Translations under genes and position numbers: made by a program
Assembly (NCBI GenBank): GCA_013397935.1
Contig: VZRN01011464.1
Coordinates: forward strand, 5,498,489 to 5,562,488
Direction of reading: 5' to 3'
From: Dasyornis broadbenti
Taxonomy: Eukaryota; Chordata; Aves; Passeriformes; Dasyornithidae
Length of the DNA stretch: 64,000 bases
Notes under the pieces: generated by a model
What the model was told of the DNA's origin: nothing
Database searches by the model: none
What the model saw: only the letters and a program-made list of their open reading frames with translations
Shown: piece by piece, positions 13,986 through 28,093 of the stretch
Layout of the letters: each line of letters begins with the position of its first letter
How positions within the stretch are numbered: position 1 is the stretch's first letter

Positions 13986-16900
13986 AAACTTGACTCCAAT
14001 ACTGATTTTAACCTTGAGAGAAGGTCAAAGAAGAGCTGTAAAGGACAACAGCAGGACTCACATAGCCCATGGCGTGCTTTCTTCCAATCTTTCATGTTTG
14101 GAGGTATCCCTAATGAGGCAGATCACAAAGCAGATTGGATCCTCTCTCAGACTTCGATTGACTGAGGCTATTTTTAAAAAAATCATACCTAAGGATGTTG
14201 TTTTTCAGGAAAACACAGAAACATTTTAACTTATAAAGCATATTCTTATGTGCAGTTGCAGTTGACAGTGCTCCCCCAACCATAAAATGGGCAGAAGCCA
14301 ATTTCAAATCTGGAAGCTGTGTGAACACAGATCATTTGCTGAAGAGTGTGACCTAATTAGCCATGCTAGAGGGGAATTTTAGTAGGTGAGTGGTATTCAT
14401 CATGACAGTCCAGAACACAGATTAACCCCTTCTCCCTTGCACCCCTCCCACACGACCACAGGGATATCTGTGTGACTTTTGATCTCTGAAACACCCTGTG
14501 TGTCTTTACTTTTTTTTACATCATTTAAATGTTCCACTGTATATTTTCAATTAAAGTTTTGCCAGTTTTGAGAGCTCTTCTGAGGACTCAAGCACTATTT
14601 TTCCCTTCTTATAAAACAGGTAGAGCAGCACTTTTCACTTTGCTGTCTGTGACCTGTACTTTTCTGTGTGCATGTTTTCGCTTGTGCATTTTGGAGGTCA
14701 TGGAAAAGATGAATGTGAAAAAATTCTATTACAATGAACTTTCTCTTATTCATTGTGTTCTCTTGGTAGCCATTATCACATTCTATACAAAAGTTATTCT
14801 GAAAATAATACTTTCACAGAATTCTGACACTTCTATGTGTTAAGGATAATAATAATCACCTATCAGAGGATTTATTTTTAAGTGCACTGAACTGAAGTAA
14901 GGCTGGGTTACTTTTTCTGTTTTCATTGTTATTTCTCAAGCTTCAAATAGACTTAAACAAAAAAAACATACGAAAAATCCCTTTACTCCCAAAAGAGCAT
15001 TCAAAGTTCTTGAGGAAAGCAAGAAGTAATTCATAGAAAGTCCTTGATGCCTACAAAAACCTTTGGGACTTTAGGATGACTGAAATTCTGATAGCTGAAA
15101 TGGAAAGCCAGAGGTCAAACCTTGAGATCTGCAGAATCTTGGAAAGCATTTGGTTGCTAGGATGTCACATTTTTAAAATTTATTGTATAAAAATATTTGT
15201 GAAAGATTTCAGATAATTTTATATAAAATATTTTCTCAATTTACAAAGTTGTTTTTATTTGTCCTGCTTTTCTTTATTTGAAATGATAGTGTCAGCTGCT
15301 TTCTATATTGTAAATATAAAGTTAAATGGTTTAGCTATGCTTTAACACATCAGAGATTATGCCTGCAAATGCATGTTCATCCGTGTTTGTACATGTAGGC
15401 CATGCCATTAAAATCAATGGGAAATATGTAAACATTATGCAAAGTTTGTTACCTGCTTGAGCTTTCCTCAGAAATCTATTTCCTTTACCCTCTTTTTTGT
15501 ACTAAAGTCTAAGGAGCATACCCTGTCAGCAAATTCAGTGCAAATCCAAAATAACCCCCCCAAATCCATGGGAATCATCTGGGATTTACACCAGAGTGTA
15601 CAGGGAACAGCAGCATTTTGCCAATGTCTGTGGCAGGAGGAGCCCACACACAGGGCTGTAAAGAGCACAGGGAAAACGCAGCAGTGAAGGTGGGCAGTGA
15701 GCTGGTGGCGGGTCCTGGGATGGGGCTGTGCCTCCAGCACAACCCTGGGTACTGCTCCTGATGAGACAAGGCAGCAGGCTGAGCACACAGCATCCTCTGC
15801 CTAAGGAAAGTACTGCAACAGCAAATTCCCCTGCTAAACGGCATGAAAATAAAACCATCAATAAACTTGAAATACTTTGATGCAAGGTCAGTTTCACATT
15901 CTTTCTCCAGTCTGGCTATAAAGTGACATCAGCAATGAACTCAGACTTTATAGCTGTTCATTTGTCACTGTGCCCAGAATACTCCTCTAAGGCAGTGCAG
16001 TTTATGTAGCACAAACCAGAACCCCAAGATGATGGGTGACCACTCATGATGGGTGACTCTCTGACAAGTGATTCAGATAACAATGTGAGATTGAGGAAAG
16101 GAAAAACAGGACCACATCCTAAAAATTTCTGCCCCAAGAAAGAATCCAGCAAATAGTAACAGAGAGGAAAAATTTGCAGTGATCTAATATTCCTATTAGG
16201 TTTTGATTATCTGTAGAGCTCAAGCTCTGCAGTCATTCTCTCTTTCTCTTGCTCTAATCTGTGTGGGCATTTCTATTATGCCTGTCAGCGCAGCGTCTGA
16301 ATGTCTTCTAAGCAAGAAGGAATAGTAACTCTTTTTTTCTCTCATCAACAAAATATGGACTTTATCTCAGCTAGCATGAAGTCTTCTAAAAATGTCAGTA
16401 TGCTGAGAAGGAGAGCATGGAGATTTATCATGGATCCAACACCTCATTCTCCAGTCTGCTTTCTGCTCTGTTTATGCACTGCTTTGAGTCTCTCTGTGAC
16501 GGTGGGAACGAGCTGATGTCTGGTGTATTTATAGGGTATTTATATAAGGAATGGTTCTTTAAGTATAGTAACAAGGTTAAGTGAGACGTAGCAAGAAGTG
16601 CTTTTGACAGCTGAGTACCCCCTCCCAGAAATGCATTGTCTGCTTTATTTTTATTGCAAATGTGACTTAAATGTAAGATACTTAGCAACACTGCTTTGCA
16701 GCACTAGGTCTGTCATAGACAGAGAGACACCTACCATAAGTGAGAAAGTACTCACAAGTCATGGTGTAACAGAGGCTTTAGTCACGTTTTATATGATGCA
16801 AAACTCATTTAAAAAATGCTCACGATGAGTTATGCTGCCTTGACAGGGGTTTGATTAAAGTTTTACCTCAGTTGGCCCCTGCTCTGCTGCTGGCCACTGT

Positions 16901-19900
16901 AACGGTAGAGCCCTCTCACCTCTATTCACGTTTCAAAATGAATGAAGTTTCCAACAATGCTTTGTTTGCGTCTTCACTGAATAGAGACAGAGAGGTAATG
17001 TGTAAAGGTCTTTACAATTCGAAAATATATTTTATCTTCATACTTCATATTAGTAATTCAAACTGTCATACTGTACACTTTAAGAACGAGACAGCAAGGA
17101 GCTTGTTCACTTCTTTGTGAGTTTTTCTTTTTTCTCAGAACAGTCCTTTGAAACCTTATTTGCATTGAAAATACTTATTGAAAAGCTGAGTGTCATGTCG
17201 GGGTTCCTATTCTATTCAGAGGATGTAATTTTGCTTTGTAAATTGGTCTCTCATCTTGAATGAGCAAATAAGCATCCTGGTGGATGCCAATTAGATGAAC
17301 TTTTGTATCCCAAGTAGAACTGCTGAGAGCAATTTTGATGGCCTGAATTTGCATCTGAATATGCTTTCAACTGGATCTAAAATACATTGTAAAATCAGAT
17401 TGATCTCTCCAGAGTTCCTCCAATGGAAAAGATTCCAGTAATGTAATTTTATTTGGACAGGTTCAGAGCAAGACACTTTGAGTTCTGTTTAGTTCCTAAG
17501 ACTTCTTTTTCTTTTAACTACACAAAAAAAAAAAAAAGTCAATATGAAAGTATTTCAGTTTTTCTAAAAGTAAACATTGAGAATGGTTCCAGCTTTTTGT
17601 TTCTGTGCTTTTGAGATTTATCTTCAAGGAAAAATCTGGAACACTGATTCCTATCAGAATCAAGTCAAACATTGAAATCCTGAAATTCTTTTGAAAAACA
17701 ACTTCCATTCTCAGACTTAATCTGCAAGGGAGAAGCATTGATTGCTTAAAATGTTTCCAGCTGCAATAGTCTAAATCAGGAATTTGAAAATATTTTTGAT
17801 AGATGCTGCCTTTGGTAACGGCAGCACTGGGTATAATCACAGACAGGAATAGCACTGATTACTGGTATCAGTCAAAAGCACTTCCAGCTCAGACTGTCTG
17901 TCTATCCTTCAGAGCCAGCTTCCATACCACTATGTTTTATGTTGTGCTCCCAGAACTGCTGAGGTTTGTATCAGGGTTTCTGGGCACACAGAGTGTGTAC
18001 TAACCTGGACTTTCACTGTCTCCTTACATCTGAGGCTGGTGTTAAGGGAATTCTAAGTAGATTCAGGGAGACTCTTTTTTGGGAAAAGCTGTTGATCAGC
18101 ATCCTTCCATCAGCAGGCAGGATTAGTGTGCACTTTTAAAATCTGTTCCTCTGCATCCTAAACACCCCAGGCTACAGTAAAAGTGCATTATCATCTAGCC
18201 TTTAGATAAATGATATGTCAGTCTTTTGCAGTAAAAACACTTTTCTCCCAGCTCCATGGAGCTACAGATTGGTGCTATTGATGTACTTCTGTAATTCTTG
18301 TTCATCTGGACTCACAAAAAAACCTCCAACTATTTTTTTTTGGAAGCAACTGTCAGGGAAGATGAAAGGTGCTGTACTTTTTAAAAAACCTCTTATGAAT
18401 CACTGATTCTGCTTGGCTTTAAAGGATCAGCTTCAGCACTGGTGGGCATTGCAACATAAGGACAGGCAATGACCAGTGCTCTGTGATATGAGATCACACC
18501 AACTGAACAAAGGTTGCCCAAGACATCGCTCTTATGTAGTTCCTGAAGTCTAAAATAAAATCCTGTGTTAGTGTGAGGCATGAACTCCAGCAATCACTAA
18601 AGGAAAAAGACCTTGGTGAACATACAGAGAGCCTCCTGTTCTTAAAAATGACGATGGTAAAATTACCGTGCTTCACTGAAACAGAGGGACAATGAGTAGG
18701 AGATGTCGCTCTCCCTTCAGCAGTCTCCTCTACGTCAAAGAACTTTTCTAAGGAATTCCCAACGTGGCTGACCTTATCCCAATGCTACACCTGAAGGGAG
18801 TCCTGATGAAGACATTTGACAGCTGTTTCTTTTTCATGTGTCAGAATAAATGCAACTGAATCAGTTCTTTAAAATTAGCAACCAGAGGCTGAGGTGGAGG
18901 AGCCATTCTGTGGAAGCCTTCTCTTGTGTCAGGCTGCAAAGATCAGCTCTGCCACCCAGACCCTCCTGACAGTGGCCAGCCTCAGATGGCCTGTGGCCCC
19001 CACAGACTCAGTTCCCAGCCCCAGCCTCCCTCCTCTAACAGCGTTTTCAAGAGATGGAATGTAACACTGCTCAGGAGGAGTTGAGCTGCTTTCACTGCTT
19101 TTTATACAACACTTGCGTGCTCTCAGGAGAAATGAGGAGTAAGGAGAAATGTCTTTCCTAGGTTTCTGCTTTTCCTTTTGAAGGGAGGTATTTCTTCAGT
19201 CACCACCTTTACCATTCCCCTGTGCTCCTGTGCTGTGAGCTGACTCTTTGTAGCCAAAAGGAGGCTGAATTTATCAGATGTTCTGTTCAGCCACTAAGTC
19301 TGTATCGTGATGAATGTTGCTGTGGGCAGACAATGTAATGGCAGGCAACCTTTGAAGAGCCTGCAAGGGAGGAAGGAGGGAGAACTATGTCATCTTGACA
19401 TCTCAAAAGCCCATCAGTTTCCAGGAATAAAGATCACCCATAACCCTTCCCCACTCTGCCAGACAAAGCCCTGGCCTGTGCTGCTTTCTGAAGGAGAACC
19501 CCACATGCCTCACAGTTGTTACATAAAGATTGTTTATAGCGGCAGCTAGAAAAACTCATAAACAATACCTCTCCCAACAGCACAAGTTCACACAAAATCC
19601 CAGTCTTCAGAGAGTTGGAAGATAAACATGAATCTATGTTGTTCTTTTAAATAGAAAGTTCTACAGCAAATGACAGCTTTATCTCTTTAAATGCCTGCTC
19701 TACAATTTTGAGGGATAAAGTTTGAATCCTTATTATAGGTTACTAGAAGCACAAGAAACACTTTGCTGCAGCTAAGAAAAGCTTTCAGATGATTATGAGT
19801 TTAAAGCTTCATGTTGTATATGCTGCTGGGTTAGCAGCCTCCTAACTGTGCTGTATTTTTTGTAGCTGCAGAAAATGGTATGTTGCACTTCAAAATTGTT

Positions 19901-21467
19901 TGGTAGAATATATATATTGCATACAGATGGAGAGATTGGGAATTTTCATCCCCAGGAGAGCTCTGTGAAATTTAATATATCAAAAGCAACCCTTAAACTT
20001 TTCATATTCTCATATAAGGATGCTTGCATATATGCACACATGCACATTTTGGCACATCACTGTTCTGATTTATGTCCAGTGACAGAGCTTCATCTTGTGG
20101 GCCAAGTTTGCTTCAGCCATCTTCACCTCACTTTTAGTCAGCTAGCCTGCAGAGAGGTCAGAGTTACATAATTTCCAGAGACTCTATAATCAGTACTAGG
20201 TATAGCCAGCTATAATCAGATGATTACAGTCAGCAAAATTATCCAGGTCATCTTGCCCCTATGAAAAATGGGGAAAAAAAAATCTTTTCTAGAAGGTCCA
20301 AAAGCTTCTGGATTGTTACAAGGTATGGAGGGGAAACACTATCCTAATGCTGTACTTGAGTTGCTTTTTGTTGGTGGTTGGTGTTGCTGACCTGGACCCC
20401 TCCTCACACAACACAAAGGGTTACTGGAAGATGTTCAGAGCTTTGAAAAAATGAACTGGAGATGCAAATCAGTGTCACTGAAGGCTGCAGGCTTCTCTGG
20501 GAAATGCTGTAGGCAAGATTGGCCCTCAGTACATGGAGTTTTTTATCTCATCAAACAAAATTGCCAAAGTGTAGAATGTTTCCCTGCAAATCACTTTCCT
20601 CAGAGGAAGAAAGTGAAGCTAATGAACCTGGTGAAGGAAAACTCATTGTTAGCAATACTGAATCTCTCCTATTCATGAGGAACCCTCTGTTTCAGCCCGC
20701 CACATTGAACAGTCATTATTAATCCCATTCCACAGCACTGATTACATTAACATTATTCTTTTGTATTGTGCAATACTAAATAACACTGAAATCTTGGGGA
20801 GGTAAAAGCTGAGCAGGGAGACTAACAAGAAGAATCCATTACTCTATAAACTGAAAAAAATCCAACCTGTGGCAACTTCAACCTGAGCAGGAAAGAGCCA
20901 CTTGCTAATAAACTATCCAAAGAGAGGGAGAAGGAGAGACAGAACAGGCAGAACATTTTACAAGATGCTAAGTCAAAGTTTTTTCTTGTCTAACATTATT
21001 TCACTCATGAAAATGCTCACTCAATTCCAGTTAAAAGCAGCGGCTTCCCTAGAATGGGTTGCAGCTTTCCCAATTTTCCTCTCTTGGCCTGCTGTGTGTC
21101 AGAATTTGATATACAAACTTCCACTAAAAAAGTGTATATAAGACTTTGGTTTTGGTCATGAAAATATTCTTGCAATAATCTTTAAAGATACCACATGTTC
21201 TGTTGCCTCAGATATGTGTTCTCTGTAATATCTTTTCTCAATATTGTCTTTATGACCGCTGAGGGTGCCACTTCTTTACTTATTTTGATTGTATATAAAA
21301 ATTCCAAGATATGTTGCTGTTCTCTGCCATTAGGTGGATGTTATTTGATTTTAGTTAATGAAAATTTGATTCAGTTAATGAAAATGGAAACATTGAGATA
21401 CATTCAGACTTTTGGCAATTTTGTTTCTTTTCACAAATCCTATTATATACCATTTTTGTTGCAGAAC

Positions 21468-22193
21468 TGTTGGAGGTTGGGAATTTTTCCATCCTGTGGC
21501 TAGAGATACCTTAACGAGCCTTAACGACTGGGTACTTAAGAGATAACGACTGAGTACTTAAGGGACAAAAGACGCACTTAAGAGACTAAAAACATAGCCA
21601 GGTGTGGCAAGAGAAGAAAAAGGTGGCTGGCCGTGGGCAGAGATACACTTGTTCCCGGGACTTGTTGGAGGAGACAGCTGCTGTTTCTTCTTCCCCTTCA
21701 CTGCTGCCGCGGGAGCTCAGCACTGCCGGGTTTTTCTTCCTTGCTGGAGTCTCTGCTACCCTTTTGTTCGCTGCTCGAGTGGACAAGCTCTGCCGCCCAG
21801 TTTGCTGCCCTGAGATTCCCTGCTGCAGCTCCGCTCGCCGTGCGGCCGCCTCGCCCTCAGCTCCGTCCGCCATCACCGAGGAGCTGAGCTCGCGCCACAG
21901 CGCCCCCTGCCGGCCGTGACTGTAACTGCACCAAAGGGGAGGGGCGGTGTCTGGCAGCCCAGAGAAAGCTGCCACCGGGTTTCTGGTTTGTTTATTTGTT
22001 ATTGCTACTGTTATTGTTGCTTGTTTTCATCGTTATAGATACGAGTAAAGAACTGTTATTCCTTTTCCCATATCTCTGCCTGAGAGCCTTTGATTTCGAC
22101 CTTATAACAATTTGGAAGGAGGGGGGTCATATCCTCTATTCTAAGGCAGGTTTCCACCTTTCCTAGCAGACGCCTGTCTTCCAAACCAAGACA
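21468..22193 (+). mobile_element. Solo LTR of an avian endogenous retrovirus
   Basis: The element starts TGTTGGAGG and ends CCAAGACA, giving TG...CA ends, and is flanked by perfect 5-base duplications AGAAC at 21463-21467 and 22194-22198. At 726 bases it contains a U3-like left part with three roughly 21-base tandem units (21523-21586), a GC- and CpG-rich middle (21640-21920), and an AGTAAA poly(A)-like signal near 22046 followed by a U5-like segment. No internal gag, pol or env follows, so it is a solo LTR left by recombination. Open frames drawn through the GC-rich part are not genes. Confidence 0.88.
21523..21586 (+). repeat. Three ~21-base tandem units inside the LTR U3
   Basis: Units at 21523-21544, 21545-21565 and 21566-21586 share the core ACTTAAGRGA. 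The first two also share AACGACTGRGTACTTAAG. A partial unit TTAACGAGCC precedes them. Tandem units in U3 are typical of retroviral enhancers; function here is inferred. Confidence 0.75.
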
Positions 22194-22198
22194 AGAAC

Positions 22199-25100
22199 CC
22201 ATTTATGAAGAAAATAACTTTTCAAGTTCCAGTTCTATCAAGTGCTAAACACTCACAGCAAAGTGCTCGAGTCCTTCCACAAAGGATCTATACAGCAAGG
22301 TCTTTTTTGGTATCAGGTTATCCACCAAAGAGGTGTCTGGATTCCCACTTATGTTTAGAAAAATCTCTCTGCAGCAAAACCGTCTCTACAGGATTTCCTA
22401 TTGACTGCCTTGAGCTCCTCCTGCCGCGTGCTGGCTCTTGGTAGCTCATGCTCACTTGCTGAACTCTTCCCTTTCACTTTGTAGGGACCTTCACCACTAT
22501 ACTCAGGGGAGTGAATTTTGCTTCAAGAACTGCTTGTCTGTATCTAAATGCCTTTATCCTGTGTAAACTGCAGCATTGCTCAGCACCCATGTCTGGATGT
22601 CTGTCTGAACTACTCGGATATGAGAGCCCCCACCTTATTTTAGCTTCTTAAGAACTAAGAAATCTAAAAACAAAGGCAACCTCTGAATATGCCATGCTTT
22701 AAAATCAATAAGTCTCTTTGCATTTTGCTTTCTACTTCTTACTCCTTCTCAATCCATCTGTTGGATCTGTACCAGCAGATAGAACCACATGACTTGCACT
22801 ACAGGATGAAATGACTTGAAATGGCAACGTGGCACTAGTACAGCAATAACATCTCAGCAGCAGACAGTGTGAGATTAATGTCACAATTAGCAAGTGGATG
22901 TTTGATATCTTAACCTCAAGGACTCATTGGGCTTGTAAATCTGTAGGGGCTCAGCTGGGTTCTCCATTGTTACAGATCACAGAAATAATGTAAACAGGCA
23001 TTTACTGGGGCCTGGTGGAACTAGAAAGTCTGTGTTTGCTTGAACAGTCTTTATAAAAGGTAGAAATCTTGTTATAATATAATCATGAATGTAAATGTAT
23101 ATAAACACTGCTTTATGGAAGAAAATTGAATTTAAACCTAAACTCAGTAAGCAGAAGTTAAAAGCAACCACATATTAAATATTGAAAGGGGAAAACAGCA
23201 GCTCCTTCCTACTTGTGAGCTCAGAGATGTTAAGTTTAAGCAAATATTGTGGGCAGACTTCCTCACTGTTCTCAACCTGAAGAAAAATGTAAAGAGAACA
23301 GCAAAATACCTGTACCTGTGCAGCCCCTGAGCTGGGAGAGCTGAGGCACAGCAAGCAGACTTGATTCCGAGAGAGTTTTCTGGGTGCCACTTGTCAGTCA
23401 GTGCCCACAGACCCCACTGTGTCCCTAAATCAAACAAAACCCACACATCTGGCAGGGTTTGCCCTTAGTGATGGGGCTACTACTGCTCTCTGCTGGTGCA
23501 GTCAGACTTAGGAAAACACTGCTGAACAAACCGGCTCTGAGAAAACAAATACTGCTGCCTAGAGCTGTGCAAAGAGTGAGCATTCCCCATCAGAAAGGTT
23601 CTGATATTTTCAGCCTTTATTTTTATTTCTGTTTTTAACAGATGCTGATATATCTTCACACCTTACAAGGGAAATATTTGGGATATATCAAAATATTCTA
23701 TTTCAACAAAACAGCTGTTTTTTTCCTGAACTTTGAAACTTTTCTATTATAATATGCAAAATTAAAAAAAAAAAAAAGAAAATAAACCCCAAACTGTTTT
23801 GAAAGAGAGAAAATGGGTATAATTTAGTCTAAAAATGTACCTGTCCTTCATTCAATTCCTTTTCCTCTGAGTCTGTCCACTTTCACCTTCTTTTTGTAGT
23901 TCCTATTCTCTGAAGCTCCGAAACTGTTGCACAAGTATTTTCTCTACCTCATGTGGCTTTTCAGAGGGAGATTTATTTGGAAATTCAGATGACTTAGAGT
24001 ATGAAAAACATTGGCTGAAAAAGAGTACTAAAGAAAATGATTGTTTATTCCAAAGAAGAGGTGTAAAGTATGTTATAAAGATCTAGATGTATTTTGCTAT
24101 TGTGAAAGTTCGACTTGCTGTCTCTATTTAACTAACGGCTTCCTTATTTTTTCTGATGGAAGAATCCCTGTTTTGTCTGTTCTTTATTGTACACACGGAA
24201 TTGAAATACATTAGAGTAAACAAAAAGATAATGTTCAACAGGGTCATTGATCTCATGTAAAATAAAAACAAGGAAAGAGAGAAGAAAATAAACTTAGACA
24301 TTTACCCACAAGTATACATAAAAATACAGCGGGAATTCTCAAAGAGACAACATAAAAACTAACTACTAATTGCTGTTCTATTACAAATACAACATACAGT
24401 GAACATCAATCTTAAGCAGAAATCCTAAACAAGGTTATATTGACTTTTCAAAAATAGTAAAATAAGATATAAAAAAGTTATAAGATCAAAGTAATCATGA
24501 GGAAAAATTATCCCTTTTAGTACATGGTGTTATTAATGTCATGCAGATCAATCCACTAACATTTAATTCATGGTGAGCTCTGACCAAAACTCAGTGTCAT
24601 GACATCTGTATGGCGGGTGTAGCTCACAAACCAACTAACTGCCTATTTTACAGGGGAAAAAGTATGCTTAAGAGAGACATTAAGGCTTCCTTTTTGCAAA
24701 TCTCTATTTTTAACAGGAATGAACATGATGTCCCCTTAAGCTTCAGCTCTTTACCACAGCTTCAATCAACACACCAACTTATAAAAATATCCTCAGATCT
24801 ACGATGTTCTTTCCCCTCATAAACTAAATAGAGTATAAGTCTATCTCACTCCTCTCTACACATCTTGCTATCACAAAACCACCCACTGAACAGTCCTGCT
24901 AGGTAACAAATTGTAGTTTAGTATCTTTTGAGTAAAATCTCATGTGAATGCATCTCGTAGCTGAATAATTTAATTTTACAGCTCCCCGCTCCTGTGTGGA
25001 CAGGATTTGCACTCAAGGGTAAACACAGTTAACAGTTTTGATCAATGTGTGTTCAGCATGTAAGTGGCCTTTGATCTCAGGCCTCAGAGGATCCTCATAT

Positions 25101-27510
25101 GTGCTACTTCAGAATTTGTGATTTGTTTTTAATGGGTTGTAGCAAGGATAAGAAGCTTTCACAATGCCCGTCATCAGAGTCTCACTGTCCTGTGATTTAT
25201 ATGTCATTCCTATGCTTTTAAAACATTAGAGAAAAGGGCTGTATTTATGGCAGGTTTTCTACAGTTTTACAGAAAGTGGTTTCACAACATGTAATGCATC
25301 ATACAGGTACACGTTAAAAGGAGGGTATATTACCTTTTCTGAGTGTCTTGCTGCTTTCATTTGCACTAATCAGATTTATATGTCCCAGCGGATGAAAGAA
25401 TGGACTGCAGAGATTTTAATTCAATCTATTAGGACAGGTGGCTGACTCAGAGTTGAGAAGGAGCATGACTTTTCCTCATCAGTTTGCTCTTAGGGCCAAT
25501 ATAGAAAATCTTCTCGTAATCCTCAGGGAGAAAAATAAATTTTGGGTGTTTCTTGAGTGGCTTTTCAGGCCATTTTGTCCCCAGTACAGCTTGTGTGCAT
25601 TGAGCAGCTTTCAGACTGTTGGAGACACCTTTTCTTCATCATTCTCAGCTTATGGAATCAACTTAGTTTCTAGCTAAGGCAAAAATTACAATTAGAATTA
25701 GGGATTGGAACAGATTCTAACATTTAGTGTCTTTTCTAGTGCAGACACATTCCTGGGAAGATTTTCAGAAACCTCTGGCTATCTTTTCTCTGAAATTCAT
25801 GTTTCCATCTGGTCTCAAAGGTTTCTTTTCCTTGTGAAAAATTCCTGTTTTCAACAAAAATGTGTGTACATAGAAAAGGATAAAAAGTCACCATGTACTA
25901 AACTCACATGGCAGATATCACAGTCTTCACTCTTCTTCCTGTCCTCCAGGTATGGCCTGTTCACTGTAGACCTCCTCACCCCTCACCTTTTGGCTCCTCC
26001 AGGGAATTTAGGCCAAATTCAGGTTACCGCAGGGCTCTACAGGGCCAGGCTTCAACTGAGTGTCAGTGCAGGTTTGGCACTGCTGAGCACGGGTTGGTGT
26101 CTGAGTCCAGAAGCTCGGTGACTCCACAAGGTACATTCAGCAACACTTAATGACCTAAAAGGATTAGCCAGGCTTGAGAAGAAAGTGTTCCTGCTTTCTC
26201 TCTGGGATAACCCAGCCCAAGCAGGTGCAGGTGACCTGGATTTCACCCTGTGCAGTAAGAGCTGTCACCCCTGGTCTTTTCCCTGTCGCCCTCCGTGTCT
26301 GTTGGAAGAAATGAGTGGGATCCTAAGGCTGCGCTCCTGTCTCCCCTGGGGCCACAGGTGGCAGCAGCAGTCCCTGAAATGGGATTATTTGGGATGTAGG
26401 CAAGGGGTTTGATCCCTGCAGAGCTGCTGCACACAGCGCTGAGTACAAGCACCCATCCCAGCCAAGCTCCCTGCGGTGTCACTGGGAGATGGAGCTGTCA
26501 GCTGGGCTGCAGGAGATCCTGACCTGTGCTGTCCCCACAGCTTGTCCCTCAGCCCCCTGGGGTCCTGGTGTCACTGCCTGCAGCCCCTTCTCTTGAGGAT
26601 CACAAACTGAAACTCACTCCTGTCACTGGGCACACTTAGGCCTCCCAAACTTCTTCTCTCTGGAACGAAGGTGAAGAAAGAAGGCTCACAGCAGCGTGCT
26701 TGTGTGCACTTTGGAGAGCATGGCAAAAATGCAGCAGAAAGCTCTTTCCCCGACAGAGTTAGCCCAGAAATTCTCTCTCTGCTTCAACAAGCAACTCGCA
26801 GCCCTTAAACTCTGGGGCACAACATGCAAAGAGAGAGAGAGAGAGAGAGAGACGAACTTTTCTACATCTTCAAGCTTGCAGAGACCAAGCAGCTTGAGCT
26901 GGAAACCTAGTCTGAGCAGCCTTACCTGTACCAGCTTTGAGGCTTTGGTGTAAAGCCTGTTTGACTTCTCAGGCATTTGCTTGACAAATGTGTTTGAGAT
27001 ATGTTTATTCATGGATTTCTTTCTTAAAGGCCTTGCTTTTTATTATACCATTGAGGCATCAGGAATTAATGTTGATGTCACCATAGTCCAAATTATTCAT
27101 TTTAAATTAGATTTATTGCTGGAAATGAATCCAGAATTCTTACCACTGGAAATCCACCAATTTCAATACAAACAAGAAATTAATCAAGTGAAGCACTACA
27201 AGTCAGGCAGTAGCAGAAATCCAGGCAATGTAAAATGTATTTTAGCTCCTCACTTCTACTGAGAGACCTACACACTCTGATGACCCTGCTCATGCGGACA
27301 GCTTGCAGGATGCTGGTTTTCAGTGGCCAAGTTTCCTGTTCTAATTAGATTAGCCAGAACACAGGGAGTCTATGGTGAAAATTAGGTTGAAATGTATTAA
27401 AAAAAAAAAAAAAAAGACAAGGGCAGAAAGAAACCTTTCATCAATGATGCCATTTAAAATGTGAGTGTTATTTCAAGACCAAATTTCAAAATTCAGTTGA
27501 TTGTTTTTAG
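22199..27510. other. Non-coding stretch between the two LTRs
   Basis: A GC-richer segment lies at about 25950-26650, with short open frames on both strands and no recognised motif. The rest is AT-rich. No gene or further retroviral sequence is seen between the two LTRs. They are in opposite orientation and of different sequence, so they are two separate insertions rather than ends of one provirus. Confidence 0.6.
26830..26852 (+). repeat. GA dinucleotide repeat
   Basis: A run of about eleven GA units. Confidence 0.95.
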
Positions 27511-27515
27511 AACTC

Positions 27516-28093
27516 TGTCATGCTCTAACTTCAGCTGGCAACTAAGAATCACACAGCCACTTGCTCACACACACGAAACCCTGCAGTGGGACAGGGAAGA
27601 GAATGAGGAAAAGGTAAAGCCTGTGGGTTGATATTAGAACAGTTTAATAGTTGAAATAAAGTAAAACATAATAATAGTAGTAATAATAATAGCAATAATA
27701 GTAACAACACTAATAGAAAGGAATACAAAAAAGAGAGAGAAGAATAAAACCTAGGAAAACCAAGGGATGCTCAGTGCAGCTGCTCACTACCTGCTAACCC
27801 ATTCTCAGCCTGTCCCTGAGCAGTGGTCAGTCCTTCCTGGCCAATCACCCCCAGTGTCTTTACTGGGCAGGATATTCTGTGTTATGGAATATTCCTTTAG
27901 CCAGTTCCGGTCAGCTGTTCTGGCCATGCACCTGCTCACTGGCACTGAAAATCCTTGATGTAGGATCAGCACTGCTGAGCAACAACTAAACCATGAGTGT
28001 GCTATCATCATTATTCTTATACTAAATGCAAGACTCACCACTGTGACAGCTACTAGGAAGAAAATTAACTCTATCCCAGCTAAAACCAGGACA
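27516..28093 (-). mobile_element. Solo LTR, avian ERV-L type, minus strand
   Basis: Read on the minus strand it begins TGTCCTGGTTTTAGCTGGGA and ends in AGTTAGAGCATGACA. I recognise both ends as those of a widespread avian ERV LTR family. Flanks are AACTC (27511-27515) and AAGTC (28094-28098), a 5-base target duplication with one mismatch. The length is 578 bases, with a TAA/TAG-rich simple stretch at about 27660-27715. No internal retroviral genes are adjacent. It lies 1.1 kb downstream of the GNAT3 stop, in the same orientation as the gene. Confidence 0.82.

Larger units (their letters stand above)
9613..21462. other. Non-coding flank, no gene found
   Basis: Intergenic AT-rich sequence holding the TTTTC microsatellite and a possible old CR1 tail. 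Slightly GC-richer patches at about 15600-15800 and 18870-19060 carry no recognisable element. No splice-flanked coding segment was recognised. Confidence 0.6.

Noticed and set aside
21586..21975. Open frames on both strands in the GC-rich part of the LTR
   Set aside because: GC-rich DNA has few stops. These lie wholly inside the solo LTR and match no retroviral protein.
21468..28093. The two LTRs as ends of one provirus
   Set aside because: They differ in sequence family and orientation, and each has its own target duplication.
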